Origin: Pseudoalteromonas sp. CO133X
GTDB taxonomy: Bacteria; Pseudomonadota; Gammaproteobacteria; Enterobacterales; Alteromonadaceae
Reading direction: 5' to 3'
DNA length: 64,000 nt
Assembly: GCA_004208945.1 (NCBI GenBank)
Contig: SGPE01000030.1
Coordinates: 682,001-746,000, forward strand
The notes below the pieces were generated by a model. The model saw nothing but the letters and a program-made list of their open reading frames with translations, had not been told where the DNA came from and searched no databases. Positions 33,644 through 42,470 of the stretch are shown here, piece after piece (the first letter of the stretch is position 1; every line of letters begins with the position of its first letter). The translations under genes and the position numbers were made by a program.

Positions 33644-33738
33644 AAAGTCTACTATTCAAAATATCACATGCCTCTAATTACGTGCGCTTTTCATTTGCCG
33701 ATCAATATTTCATGAAATCTTCATTTATGCCCAGTAAA

Positions 33739-33852
33739 TTAAAAGTTGAACCATTGTGCAACGTTTCTAAATAATTCGATTGACGCGTACGCACTCAGTA
33801 AACTCAAAACGGGTGCAACCATAAGTAAAAATAAACTGATTTCACTACTCAT
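33739..33852 (-). CDS. Small 37-residue single-pass membrane peptide
   Basis: Starts MSSEISLFLLMVAPVLSLLS and continues with AYASIELFRNVAQWFNF. Residues 6-25 form one hydrophobic span, followed by an amphipathic aromatic tail. TAAGGA before the ATG is a good ribosome site whose first bases are the stop codon of the upstream 92-residue gene, with 11 bases between stop and start. No family known. The good coding context (RBS, tight coupling, hydrophobic composition) is the only evidence. Confidence 0.55.
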   Translation of the reverse strand: MSSEISLFLLMVAPVLSLLSAYASIELFRNVAQWFNF

Positions 33853-33863
33853 TAGGTGTTTCC

Positions 33864-34142
33864 TTACTGCTTATTTTCTACAACAGGTGCTTTAGCAATA
33901 ACGGTTGATTTGTCATTTTCCTTAACAACCTCTTCGCTCATGTATTCGTTGAGTAATTGCTGAGCATCAAATTCAATACTGTTTGTCACATTTTGTTTAA
34001 GCTCATTACTCGCTTGTTGAACATAACTTTTTAGCGATTGAGTAATTGTGTTACTAATATCTAATTCAAAGTCAGTCGCACTTGCTTGAGTAGACCCTAA
34101 TACAAGTAACGCAGCTGTCGTAAGTTTAAGTGAGTTATTCAT
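33864..34142 (-). CDS. Small exported protein of unknown function
   Basis: 92 residues with a clear signal peptide (about 1-22, GSTQASA). The mature ~70 residues are a polar, probably helical stretch (ITQSLKSYVQQASNELKQNV) with no cysteine and an acidic middle. Not recognised. About 250 bases of AT-rich DNA lie upstream. It is probably co-transcribed with the downstream 37-residue membrane peptide. Confidence 0.65.
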   Translation of the reverse strand: MNNSLKLTTAALLVLGSTQASATDFELDISNTITQSLKSYVQQASNELKQNVTNSIEFDAQQLLNEYMSEEVVKENDKSTVIAKAPVVENKQ

Positions 34143-34397
34143 AATGATATTCCTTGTCTCTTTAAGTAATTAGTCGTAACTACTTAATCAAAGGTTGTGC
34201 CAGCATGAAAATATTTTACAACCACTTAATTTTTAAAGACTTTTAATTAATTTTATTTTTCCACTCTATTCAGCATTGGTTAATAAAACCAATCACCTTA
34301 ATGTTTTTGACTAACTATTAGCGAAAAAATAAACGTTGATATGCTCAGCGTACACTTGTACACTGAAATTGTTTTTACAATCACTTTTAGAGAGTTT

Positions 34398-35027
34398 ATG
34401 ACTGTTCAGTTACCCTACTCACGTCAAGAAGAACAACTCAATGTACTAACTCATAGCTTGGGCGTGTTATTTGCTTTTTACGTACTGTGGGATTTGATTT
34501 CGCAATCAAAAGCTGTGTCAGCAACAGTCAGTGCGATTGTTTATGGTTCAAGTTTGCTGGTACTTTTTATGGCATCAACACTTTACCATGCAAGTACCAA
34601 AGCGCGTTTGCGTGCCATCTATAAAAAATGTGATCATTGCGCTATTTATTTGCTAATTGCTGGCACTTACACACCATATCTCGTCATATCATTATCGGGA
34701 ATGTGGGCAATTGCAGCGCTGGTATTTATTTGGAGTTTAGCAATAGGCGGGGTCATTTATAAATTGGCGGTAAAAAATGGCAATAAAAAAGTATCACTCG
34801 CAACCTACTTATTAATGGGTTGGTTTGCCCTTGCCCTTGTCTACCCCCTGTACTTAAATTTAGATCACAGCGCCTTATGGTGGTTATTAGCAGGAGGTAT
34901 TGCTTACAGTCTTGGTACTTTTTTTTACAGTGCTAAAACACGCCACTATAGCCATGCTATTTGGCACGTATTTGTACTTGTTGGGTGTGTATGTCACTAC
35001 CTATCAATCAGTTTATATGTTTTTTAA
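34398..35027 (+). CDS. Haemolysin III (TrhA/YqfA, PAQR-like) family membrane protein
   Basis: 209 residues from ATG 34398, preceded by AGAGAG; the longer open frame from 34341 is less likely. Seven hydrophobic segments. Family residues include EEQLNVLTHSLGVL, MASTLYHAS, FDHC-like KKCDHCAIYLLIAGTYTPY and the C-terminal HYSHAIWHVFVLVG, whose His residues form the putative metal site of the PAQR/alkaline ceramidase superfamily. Some members maintain membrane energetics or lipid homeostasis. Convergent with the ATL gene, overlapping 4 bases. Confidence 0.9.
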   Translation: MTVQLPYSRQEEQLNVLTHSLGVLFAFYVLWDLISQSKAVSATVSAIVYGSSLLVLFMASTLYHASTKARLRAIYKKCDHCAIYLLIAGTYTPYLVISLSGMWAIAALVFIWSLAIGGVIYKLAVKNGNKKVSLATYLLMGWFALALVYPLYLNLDHSALWWLLAGGIAYSLGTFFYSAKTRHYSHAIWHVFVLVGCVCHYLSISLYVF

Positions 35028-35332
35028 TCCCATTGGTGTAAACGCATATTGATTTTAGCTTTATTAAAGCTCACCCCTTCACTGATTAATTTTTGCCGTT
35101 GTTCAAGGTGTTTACTCGTCCCTTCTGGAAAAGAGATTTTACCTTGGCTATTCACAACGCGATGCCATGGAATAATTGAATCACTAGGCATTTCTTTTAA
35201 TAAGCGGCCAACCAGTCTGGCATTTTGCGGGTAACCCGCAAGCGTAGCAACTTGCCCATAACTTGCTACTTTACCTGAAGGAATAGAGGCTATTATTGTA
35301 AAAATTAACTCTTCTTTAGTTGCCTGTTGCAT
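35024..35332 (-). CDS. Alkyltransferase-like protein (ATL, MGMT family without active cysteine)
   Basis: 102 residues. The MGMT DNA-binding domain is present: IPSGKVASYGQVATLAGYPQ and NARLVGRLLKEMP. The usual acceptor motif PCHR is PWHR here (Trp56 in IIPWHRVVNSQG), the hallmark of ATL proteins. ATLs bind O6-alkylguanine and flag it for nucleotide excision repair without removing the alkyl group. It overlaps the LysR gene end by 17 bases, so it may be co-transcribed. Confidence 0.92.
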   Translation of the reverse strand: MQQATKEELIFTIIASIPSGKVASYGQVATLAGYPQNARLVGRLLKEMPSDSIIPWHRVVNSQGKISFPEGTSKHLEQRQKLISEGVSFNKAKINMRLHQWD

Positions 35333-36227
35333 AGGCTTGCTCCGTATATTCTTTACTTACCTCACTAAAGGCTTGCCAAATTGATCTTGCAACTGGACCA
35401 TGATGCACTGAATGTTGCCTAAACACGCGAATTTCTGCGCCAAACTGGTGCTCTCTATCCGTAATTTTTATTTGCTGTAACAAACCTGATTCTATTTCAG
35501 CCTGACAATGTTGCAGACTTATCATTGCCCAGCCAGCACCAGAGAGTAAAAACGACTTAACACTGGTAATATCATCTATTTTCATTAAAGCTGAGCCAAG
35601 GTTGTAAGATAGCCTGTCAGAGTCAAAACTCAGATCACTTTCAAACATAGCCAGACATGGGTAATTTTGTATCTCGGCAAAACTAATCTCTCTTGGCACG
35701 ACATGAGGAGCACTGACAATACCAATATCAAACTTACCTATCGGTAAACTTTCGAGATCCCCTGTTGCATGAAACAAATCAAACCATGGCCCAATACCTA
35801 AATCTGCCTGCAAGCTATTAACTTGCTCTAAAGACACAAATCGTTTTCCTGAAGAAATACTAAACTCAGTACTTGCAAAGCACTTAAAGGTTTCGCTTAT
35901 CACTTGATTATAACTATGCTGATGACACAGTTGCTCGTAGCAAATTCTGTAACTGGCTTCATTACCCAGCGCAAGTTCTTTTGCTAAAGACGCCAACTCA
36001 CTGTTTGCATTGAGTAATTGGCGTGCTTCACGATAAAAAATGCGCCCTTTCTCTGTTAAACCTAAGCGATACTGATTTCGATCTAACAGTTCAAAACCAA
36101 GCTCCGACTCAAGCTTCTTTATAGCAAGCGTCAATGCAGGTTGTGTTTTGTGTAATGCCACAGCTGCTTGGCTTAAACTAGAGCTTTGCACGATTGCATC
36201 TAAAATTGTTAATTGATTTAAATTCAT
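35316..36227 (-). CDS. LysR-family transcriptional regulator
   Basis: 303 residues. An N-terminal winged helix-turn-helix (about 1-60: SSSLSQAAVALHKTQPALTLAIKKLESELG) is followed by a periplasmic-binding-like effector domain (about 90-295). It is divergent from the RND efflux genes. The short intergenic region contains a LysR-type T-N11-A dyad, so it probably controls that pump and itself. The effector is unknown. Confidence 0.92.
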   Translation of the reverse strand: MNLNQLTILDAIVQSSSLSQAAVALHKTQPALTLAIKKLESELGFELLDRNQYRLGLTEKGRIFYREARQLLNANSELASLAKELALGNEASYRICYEQLCHQHSYNQVISETFKCFASTEFSISSGKRFVSLEQVNSLQADLGIGPWFDLFHATGDLESLPIGKFDIGIVSAPHVVPREISFAEIQNYPCLAMFESDLSFDSDRLSYNLGSALMKIDDITSVKSFLLSGAGWAMISLQHCQAEIESGLLQQIKITDREHQFGAEIRVFRQHSVHHGPVARSIWQAFSEVSKEYTEQAYATGN

Positions 36228-36240
36228 TAATCGCCAAAAC

Positions 36241-36257
36241 CATTAAAAAAACTAATG
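36241..36257. promoter_or_regulatory. Candidate LysR operator
   Basis: CATTA (36241-36245) and TAATG (36253-36257) form a dyad with a 7-base spacer, matching the LysR rule T-N11-A (ATTA-N7-TAAT). It lies 14 bases upstream of the LysR start and about 90 bases before the efflux adaptor start. Confidence 0.45.
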
Positions 36258-36344
36258 ATGTTTCTAAAATTTAATAATTTTTATTTTATATCTTTGCAGC
36301 GTATCCTGCATCAAATTTATGCTTTCATATCTATGGAGAAGACA

Positions 36345-37430
36345 ATGAGATTGGCATCCGCCGTATTAATGAGCAGCGTGTTTTTGTTACTTACGGCATG
36401 TACAGAGCAAGCAGCACAAAGTGACGTTGAACAAGTTGTTCGCCCAGTTAAACTTTTCAATATAAACAGTAACTCAGATCAAGCAATCCGCAGCTTTCCA
36501 GCTGAAGTTGTGGCTAACCAAGGCTCTTATCTCGCTTTTAGAGTTAACGGAGAGTTACTTGAGTTTCCAGCACTTGCAGGCCAACATGTTGAAAAAGGAG
36601 AGCTTTTAGCCAAACTCGATCCAGAAGATTTCGAACTTCAGTATGAAGAGCGTAAAGCACGTTTTGAACTTGCTGAATCGCAACTTGAACGTGTACAGAA
36701 ATTATTTGACCGCTCCATTGCCAGCCAGTCAGAGTTAGATCAGGCCATTGCCAATAAACAAGTGGCAGAATCTGCAATGAAAATTGCCAAAACCAACCTA
36801 GATAACAGTGAATTACGCGCTCCATTTGCAGGCACTGTCGCAAAAGTATTTGTGAAAAACTTTGAGAATATCCAAGCTAAACAAAATATTTTACGACTTG
36901 AAACCCGCGACTTAATGGATGTGGTTATCCAAATACCTGAAAAGCTTATCGCTCGTATAGACAAAGACGTGCAATACCAACCAGAAGTCGTCTTTGATGG
37001 TTATCCAGATAAATCTTATCAGCTGACAATAAAAGAGTTTGATACCCAAGCCGACCCGACAACGCTGACCTATAAAGTGGTATTTTCGTTACCTGTGCCA
37101 GAAGATTTTAACCTACTTGCAGGTATGACAGGTCGTGTGGATATTGATTTAAGCAAAATCACTAGCTCACAATCAGCCTACACATTACTGCCAGTTGAAG
37201 CGGTTTTCTCTGAGCCTACAGAGCCTGAAGGAAAGAATAGTTATGTATGGGTTTTTGATGAAAATAGCGGCCAAGTACATAAACAAGCTGTTAAAGTCGG
37301 GCAATTACACCGCGATGGAATTGAAGTGCTTTCGGGCATTGAAAAAGGCCAAACAGTTGTCGCGGCTGGCGTACACTTTTTAGAAGAAGGTATGAAAGTT
37401 CGTCCATGGCAAAAAGAGCGAGGCTTATAA
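36345..37430 (+). CDS. RND efflux periplasmic adaptor lipoprotein
   Basis: 361 residues from ATG 36345, which has GGAGA at 36335-36339. The lipobox is LTAC (Cys18). Adaptor features: VVRPVKLFNI, the biotinyl-lipoyl half-motifs ALAGQHVEKGELLAKLDPEDF and ELRAPFAGTVAKVFVKN in two halves, an alpha-hairpin between (AESQLERVQKLFDRSIASQ) and C-terminal beta domains. It joins the inner-membrane pump to an outer-membrane channel; no TolC-type gene is adjacent. It overlaps the permease start by 1 base. Confidence 0.93.
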   Translation: MRLASAVLMSSVFLLLTACTEQAAQSDVEQVVRPVKLFNINSNSDQAIRSFPAEVVANQGSYLAFRVNGELLEFPALAGQHVEKGELLAKLDPEDFELQYEERKARFELAESQLERVQKLFDRSIASQSELDQAIANKQVAESAMKIAKTNLDNSELRAPFAGTVAKVFVKNFENIQAKQNILRLETRDLMDVVIQIPEKLIARIDKDVQYQPEVVFDGYPDKSYQLTIKEFDTQADPTTLTYKVVFSLPVPEDFNLLAGMTGRVDIDLSKITSSQSAYTLLPVEAVFSEPTEPEGKNSYVWVFDENSGQVHKQAVKVGQLHRDGIEVLSGIEKGQTVVAAGVHFLEEGMKVRPWQKERGL

Positions 37431-40400
37431 TGAGTTTTGCAGCACTGGCCATTGAACGTAAAGTCGTAAGCTGGATGTTTGCCCTGTTTCTGCTAATTGG
37501 TGGCACAGTGGCATATTTTGGTTTAGGACAGCTTGAAGACCCTGAATTCACCTTAAAAAAAGCGATGGTGATCACCCTATACCCAGGCGCCTCTCCCCAG
37601 CAAGTTGAAGAAGAGGTCACCTTCCCTATAGAAAATGCCATTCAACAACTCCCCTATGTTGATTATGTAACAAGTATTTCATCTCCTGGTAAGTCGCAAA
37701 TAACCGTTGAAATGAAAAGTAATTATCGCAAACAAGACCTACGTCAAATTTGGGATGAACTGCGCCGAAAAATTAATGATCAAGCATCGTCAATGCCTTC
37801 AGGGGTATACCCAAGCAAAATCATGGATGATTTTGGGGATGTATACGGTGTGATGTACGCCGTAACTGGTGACGGCTATTCTTATGATGAACTCAAAGAT
37901 TACGTTGATTATTTAAAACGCGAACTTGTACTAGTCGAGGGTGTAAGCAAAGTGACCGTAGGCGGTGAGCAACAAGCCCAAGTGATGGTCGAAATCTCTA
38001 CGCGTAAACTTGCCCAACTCGGCATTTCACCAAACCGTATTTATCAACTGTTACAGACTCAAAATAGCGTCTCTAATGCGGGTAAAGTACGTGTCGGTGA
38101 TGAATCAATTCGCTTACACCCAACAGGTGAATTTAAAGATGTTAAAGAGCTTGAAAACCTGCTTATTTCAAAGCCAGGTGAAAACGAGCTTATTTACCTA
38201 GGTGATGTAGCAACCGTGTTTCGTGAATATGCCGAAGTCCCCACCAACATCATTCGCTACAATCAACAACAGGCTTTATTGGTAGGTGTGTCTTTCAGCT
38301 CAGGCGTTAACGTTGTTGATGTAGGCATGAACATTGATGAGCACTTAGCTTCACTAGAATACCAACGCCCCCATGGTATGGAAATTAACAGTGTATATAA
38401 TCAACCTGCTGAAGTTGAAAAGTCTGTCAGTGGCTTTATTATCAGCTTACTTGAAGCTGTTGCCATTGTAATTGTAGTGCTGCTGCTCTTTATGGGCTTT
38501 AAAAGTGGTGTCTTAATTGGCGTTATTTTGCTTTTGACCGTGCTAGGTACTTTCATATTCATGAAGTTATTTGCCATCGATTTGCAGCGTATTTCACTAG
38601 GTGCGTTAATCATTGCACTCGGTATGTTGGTTGATAATGCAATTGTTGTCACCGAAGGCATACTTATCAACCTAAAGCGCGGGCAAACAAAACTACAAGC
38701 CGCAACCAATATTGTTAATCAAACAAAATGGCCTTTGTTAGGTGCAACGGTTATTGCTATCACTGCATTTGCTCCGATTGGTTTGAGCTCAGATGCAAGT
38801 GGTGAATTTGCCGGAAGCCTTTTCTGGGTGCTCTTTATTTCATTATTACTCAGTTGGATTACTGCAATTACCCTCACTCCTTTCTTTGCTGACTTAATGT
38901 TTAAGCAAGCCAAAGAGAAAGAGCCGCACCATGACGAAGACCCCTACCAAGGTGTTATTTTTAACGTTTATAAGGGTGTTCTTCATACCTCTATGCGTTA
39001 TCGGAAAACCACCCTTTTATTGATGGTTGTGATGTTAGTGAGTGCGGTGTTTGGTTTTAAGTTTATAAAGCAATCATTCTTCCCAGCATCAAACACACCG
39101 ATGTTTTATGTTGATTACTGGCAAACACAAGGTGCTGATATACGCAGTACGATAGACGGTGTTGCTAAGCTTGAAAAATTCTTACAAGCAGACCCGCTCG
39201 TTGAAGAAATCACCACCACGGTGGGCCAAGGTGCACCGCGCTTTATGTTGACCTACGCACCAGAAAAATCATACCCAGCCTATGGGCAATTGATTATTCG
39301 CGTAACAGATCGAGAAGCCGTTACAACCATGATCGAGAAGGTGCGAGATTATCAACACAAACATGTACTTGACGCTCAACTAAAAGTTAAGCGCATGGAA
39401 ATTGGCCCGTCGACTGATGCTAAGATTGAAGCGCGTTTTTCGGGTGCTGATCCTGTCATACTTCGTCAATTGGCTAAGCAGGCAAAAGATATACTGCATC
39501 AAGATGCAGGTGCATTTAATATTCGTGATGATTGGCGAGCACGTTCGAAACTTATCCGCCCACAGTTTAACGAGCAAAAAGCCCGTCGCTTGGGTATTGC
39601 CAAGTCTGATCTAGACCAGCTACTACTCACCAGCTTATCAGGCAAGCAAGTTGGTGTTTATAAAGACGGCACACAAATGCTACCTATCATTGCTCGCTCA
39701 CCTGCGGAAGAGCGTTTAAACGTTGAGAGCTTACGTGACTTACAAATTTACAGCCCTGTACTAGGTGTATTTGTGCCTGTGACACAGGTGGTTGATGACT
39801 TTGTGGTTGAGTGGGAAGACAGCCTCATCATGCGTCGCGATCGCAAACGAACTATTACAGTCATGGCTGATCATGATGTTATTGGCGATGAAACCCCAGC
39901 CAAGCTGTTCGCCCGTGTCCGTAAAGATATAGAAGCTATTGATTTACCACGTGGTTATGAGCTGCAATGGGGTGGTGAATATGAATCATCAACAGACGCC
40001 CAAAAAGCAATCTTTGGCTCATTGCCGCTTGGCTATCTAGCTATGTTTGCCATTACTGTATTGTTATTCAACTCAGTGAAGCAGCCTCTCGTAATTTGGG
40101 CAACCGTGCCGCTTGCCATTGTTGGTGTGAGCGCAGGCTTATTGCTAATGAATGCGGCTTTTAGCTTTATGGCTCTACTGGGCTTACTCAGCTTAAGTGG
40201 TATGTTAATTAAAAATGGTATCGTCTTGGTTGATCAAATAAATATTGAACTAGATAGTGGCAAAGAACCATACAAAGCGGTATTCGATTCAGGCGTGAGT
40301 CGTGTTCGTCCTGTTGCTATGGCTGCGATCACCACCATTTTAGGGATGATCCCACTGTTATTTGATGTGTTCTTCCAATCAATGGCAGTAACCATTATGT

Positions 40401-40501
40401 TTGGTCTAGGTTTTGCGACAATACTTACGCTTATCGTCGTGCCTGTTCTATACACTATGCTGTTCAAAATCAAGGTGCCTAAACAGCGTCATAGCAGCTA
40501 A
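37430..40501 (+). CDS. RND efflux inner-membrane permease
   Basis: 1023 residues of AcrB/MMPL superfamily, HAE-type. It has twelve membrane segments in two halves and large periplasmic loops. The proton-relay region reads LGMLVDNAIVVTEGI. Other family text: EDPEFTLKKAMVITLYPGAS, GGEYESSTDAQKAIFGS, LLGLLSLSGMLIKNGIVLVD and SRVRPVAMAAITTILGMIPL in pieces. VDN instead of VDD is usual in this sub-branch. ATG 37430 overlaps the adaptor stop (TAATG). The substrate is unknown; the divergent LysR is the likely regulator. Confidence 0.94.
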   Translation: MSFAALAIERKVVSWMFALFLLIGGTVAYFGLGQLEDPEFTLKKAMVITLYPGASPQQVEEEVTFPIENAIQQLPYVDYVTSISSPGKSQITVEMKSNYRKQDLRQIWDELRRKINDQASSMPSGVYPSKIMDDFGDVYGVMYAVTGDGYSYDELKDYVDYLKRELVLVEGVSKVTVGGEQQAQVMVEISTRKLAQLGISPNRIYQLLQTQNSVSNAGKVRVGDESIRLHPTGEFKDVKELENLLISKPGENELIYLGDVATVFREYAEVPTNIIRYNQQQALLVGVSFSSGVNVVDVGMNIDEHLASLEYQRPHGMEINSVYNQPAEVEKSVSGFIISLLEAVAIVIVVLLLFMGFKSGVLIGVILLLTVLGTFIFMKLFAIDLQRISLGALIIALGMLVDNAIVVTEGILINLKRGQTKLQAATNIVNQTKWPLLGATVIAITAFAPIGLSSDASGEFAGSLFWVLFISLLLSWITAITLTPFFADLMFKQAKEKEPHHDEDPYQGVIFNVYKGVLHTSMRYRKTTLLLMVVMLVSAVFGFKFIKQSFFPASNTPMFYVDYWQTQGADIRSTIDGVAKLEKFLQADPLVEEITTTVGQGAPRFMLTYAPEKSYPAYGQLIIRVTDREAVTTMIEKVRDYQHKHVLDAQLKVKRMEIGPSTDAKIEARFSGADPVILRQLAKQAKDILHQDAGAFNIRDDWRARSKLIRPQFNEQKARRLGIAKSDLDQLLLTSLSGKQVGVYKDGTQMLPIIARSPAEERLNVESLRDLQIYSPVLGVFVPVTQVVDDFVVEWEDSLIMRRDRKRTITVMADHDVIGDETPAKLFARVRKDIEAIDLPRGYELQWGGEYESSTDAQKAIFGSLPLGYLAMFAITVLLFNSVKQPLVIWATVPLAIVGVSAGLLLMNAAFSFMALLGLLSLSGMLIKNGIVLVDQINIELDSGKEPYKAVFDSGVSRVRPVAMAAITTILGMIPLLFDVFFQSMAVTIMFGLGFATILTLIVVPVLYTMLFKIKVPKQRHSS

Positions 40502-40516
40502 ATACGCTTACTTAAG

Positions 40517-40548
40517 GTATCCCTTGAAAAGTTATTTTCAAGGGATAC
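40517..40548. terminator. Hairpin between the RND permease and amidase genes
   Basis: Perfect 14-bp stem: GTATCCCTTGAAAA (40517-40530) with TTTTCAAGGGATAC (40535-40548), loop GTTA. It sits between convergent stops. There is no long T tract outside the stem, so it may rely on the stem's own U-rich side. Confidence 0.75.
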
Positions 40549-40556
40549 ACTAAAAA

Positions 40557-42158
40557 CTAATGGTATTTATAGTCAATTAACTGCTCTATACGATAAGCAA
40601 TTTCTATTAATTCTTTCTCACTTAATGAGCCACCTGTAACAGATAGCCCAACTGGCATATGGTGCACTTTCCCCATTGGCAGAGTTAAATGAGGGTATCC
40701 CGAAACAGCAGGAAAACTAGAAAAGCTGCCAGTAAAGTGATCACCATTAATGCGGTCTATCGACCAAGCGGGCGTTAAAGTAACGGTAATAATGGCATCG
40801 AGGTCATGCTCCTTGAGCATTTTATCTAGGCCGTCTTCTCTGGTCGCTTGGTGAACATTTTGCAATGCTTTTACGTAACTTGGGTCAGTCAACTTGGCTT
40901 TTTTCTGAGACTTTTCAAATATCTCTTGTTGAAAATAAGGCATTTCGAGGGCTGCGTGTGTTTGATTAAATTCGATTAATTTTTTCAGTGTCAGTGTATT
41001 GTACTCGTTTGGTAATTGAGCGAGGTAGTCGTTTAACGTCGCTTTGAATTCATACAGCAATACATCATAGCTATCTTGATAAAAATTAGCATAAGGCTCT
41101 GTCGATAACCCCTCCACTAATACCGCTCCCTCTTTTTCAAGTACTTTTTTAGTCTTATTGAAAAGTAACTCAACGTGCTCATGAGCGAGTGGCGCAGCAT
41201 AAAGCACGCCTAAGCGTTTTCCTTTTAGAGAATGTTTCGAAGTTTCAGGCATATAGTCATCGTTCATACGCTCTTTGGCTATTTTTGTTGCAGCGTCTTT
41301 ATCATCAACACCTTGCATCACTGAAAGTAAAATAGCCGCATCAACCACAGAGCGAGTCATAGGGCCTGCGGTATCTTGCGTATGTGAAATTGGCACAATA
41401 CCAGTGCGACTTAACAAACCCACTGTGGGCTTGATACCAACAATCCCATTTGCAGAAGACGGACAAGTAATTGAGCCATTGGTTTCAGTGCCAATCGCTG
41501 CCACACTTAAAAATGCCGCAACAGCTGCACCAGAGCCAGAACTAGAACCACATGTAGAACGATTTAAATCATGTGGGTTACGGGTTTGTCCACCAACCGC
41601 ACTCCACCCAGATGATGAACGCTCAGAGCGCATATTAGCCCACTCACTTAAGTTTGTTTTACCTAAAATAATGGCACCTGCATTTCTAAGCTTGGCGATA
41701 ATCGGCGCATCTCTATGTGTAAAGTTATCTTTTAATGCCAACGAGCCTGCCGTTGTCGCCATCTCTTTAGTTTCAATGTTATCTTTTATTAACAGAGGTA
41801 TGCCGTGTAGAGGACCACGTATTTTCCCTTTGCTTAACTCTTCATCCAGTTGCTTTGCAATACCTAAAGCGTTTGGATTCATTGCAATCACTGCATTGAG
41901 TTGCGGATTAAGTGTCTCTACTTGTTGAATAAAAAATTGTGTTAATTCAGTTGAAGTTAGCTGATTAGCTTTCATCGCTTGAATGAGTTGTGGAATAGTA
42001 CTTTGCTGAACAATTTCTTTTATCGCTTGAGACCTTTGCTCTGTAACGGGTGTGTTTTCGTTTGCAGATAATTTAAAACTCAAACACATTGTCATTAAAG
42101 ATAAGCCTAATGTTAACTTAATGAGCATACGCCTAACCTTGTTTTTTCCTATATACAT
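40557..42158 (-). CDS. Exported amidase (amidase signature family)
   Basis: 533 residues with a signal peptide (about 1-32: basic KNKVRR then a hydrophobic LTLGLSLMTMCLSF). The Ser-cisSer-Lys triad region is visible: catalytic Lys in GIPLLIKDNIETKEMATTAGS, and the glycine/serine box STCGSSSGSGAAVAAFL with TETNGSITCPSSANG. Hydrolyses an amide, the exact one unknown. GGGG before ATG 42158 supports this start over ATG 42128. A long opposite-strand frame (41275-41928) is a shadow. Confidence 0.92.
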   Translation of the reverse strand: MYIGKNKVRRMLIKLTLGLSLMTMCLSFKLSANENTPVTEQRSQAIKEIVQQSTIPQLIQAMKANQLTSTELTQFFIQQVETLNPQLNAVIAMNPNALGIAKQLDEELSKGKIRGPLHGIPLLIKDNIETKEMATTAGSLALKDNFTHRDAPIIAKLRNAGAIILGKTNLSEWANMRSERSSSGWSAVGGQTRNPHDLNRSTCGSSSGSGAAVAAFLSVAAIGTETNGSITCPSSANGIVGIKPTVGLLSRTGIVPISHTQDTAGPMTRSVVDAAILLSVMQGVDDKDAATKIAKERMNDDYMPETSKHSLKGKRLGVLYAAPLAHEHVELLFNKTKKVLEKEGAVLVEGLSTEPYANFYQDSYDVLLYEFKATLNDYLAQLPNEYNTLTLKKLIEFNQTHAALEMPYFQQEIFEKSQKKAKLTDPSYVKALQNVHQATREDGLDKMLKEHDLDAIITVTLTPAWSIDRINGDHFTGSFSSFPAVSGYPHLTLPMGKVHHMPVGLSVTGGSLSEKELIEIAYRIEQLIDYKYH

Positions 42159-42263
42159 TTTTTACCCCTTTTTTATAATTTTTATAGGGTTGTGCTTGGC
42201 AATTACTGCTGCATTGTTCTACTTTCATGCAAGAGCAATCTGCAACTTTTAACGCAGTGAGCG

Positions 42264-42315
42264 TAAAATTAACCCTCTAAAATGATTAAGTATTTTTGCA
42301 GATTAGTATCAGTAC
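42264..42315. repeat. Short dispersed repeat-like element, copy 2
   Basis: Contains AAAATGATTAAGTATT (42279-42294), identical to 14561-14576, followed by a similar TTGC...TTAGTATCAGT. It is shorter or more diverged than the copy at 14521-14593. Confidence 0.45.
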
Positions 42316-42425
42316 CGATTTATAGTCTACCCTGATTAGAATGAAGGGCGCTAGTTTTTAGGCTTTAAATATCGAAAAGTAAATAACGAATGGGTGTGGG
42401 CTGTTATATTAAAATATGCTGAATT

Positions 42426-42463
42426 GGGGCAATGCTAGAGACACCCAGCATTGCTCCATTTTT
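42426..42463. terminator. Hairpin after the chemotaxis receptor gene
   Basis: GGGGCAATGCT (42426-42436) pairs with AGCATTGCTCC (42447-42457) with one G-U pair and a 10-base loop. It lies 13 bases after the minus-strand receptor stop. The T run (ATTTTT) follows on the + strand, so for the receptor it would be a hairpin with one mismatch and no U tail. Confidence 0.45.
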
Positions 42464-42470
42464 AGTAGGC

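Larger units (their letters stand above)
42159..42470. other. 312-base intergenic region between amidase and chemotaxis receptor
   Basis: Holds the amidase upstream region, a repeat copy (about 42264-42315) and a hairpin near the chemotaxis gene end. No further coding frame is convincing. Confidence 0.6.

Noticed and set aside
41275..41928. 217-residue open frame on the + strand opposite the amidase gene
   Set aside because: Lies entirely inside the well-supported amidase coding region, lacks a family or ribosome site, and has a composition typical of an antisense shadow.
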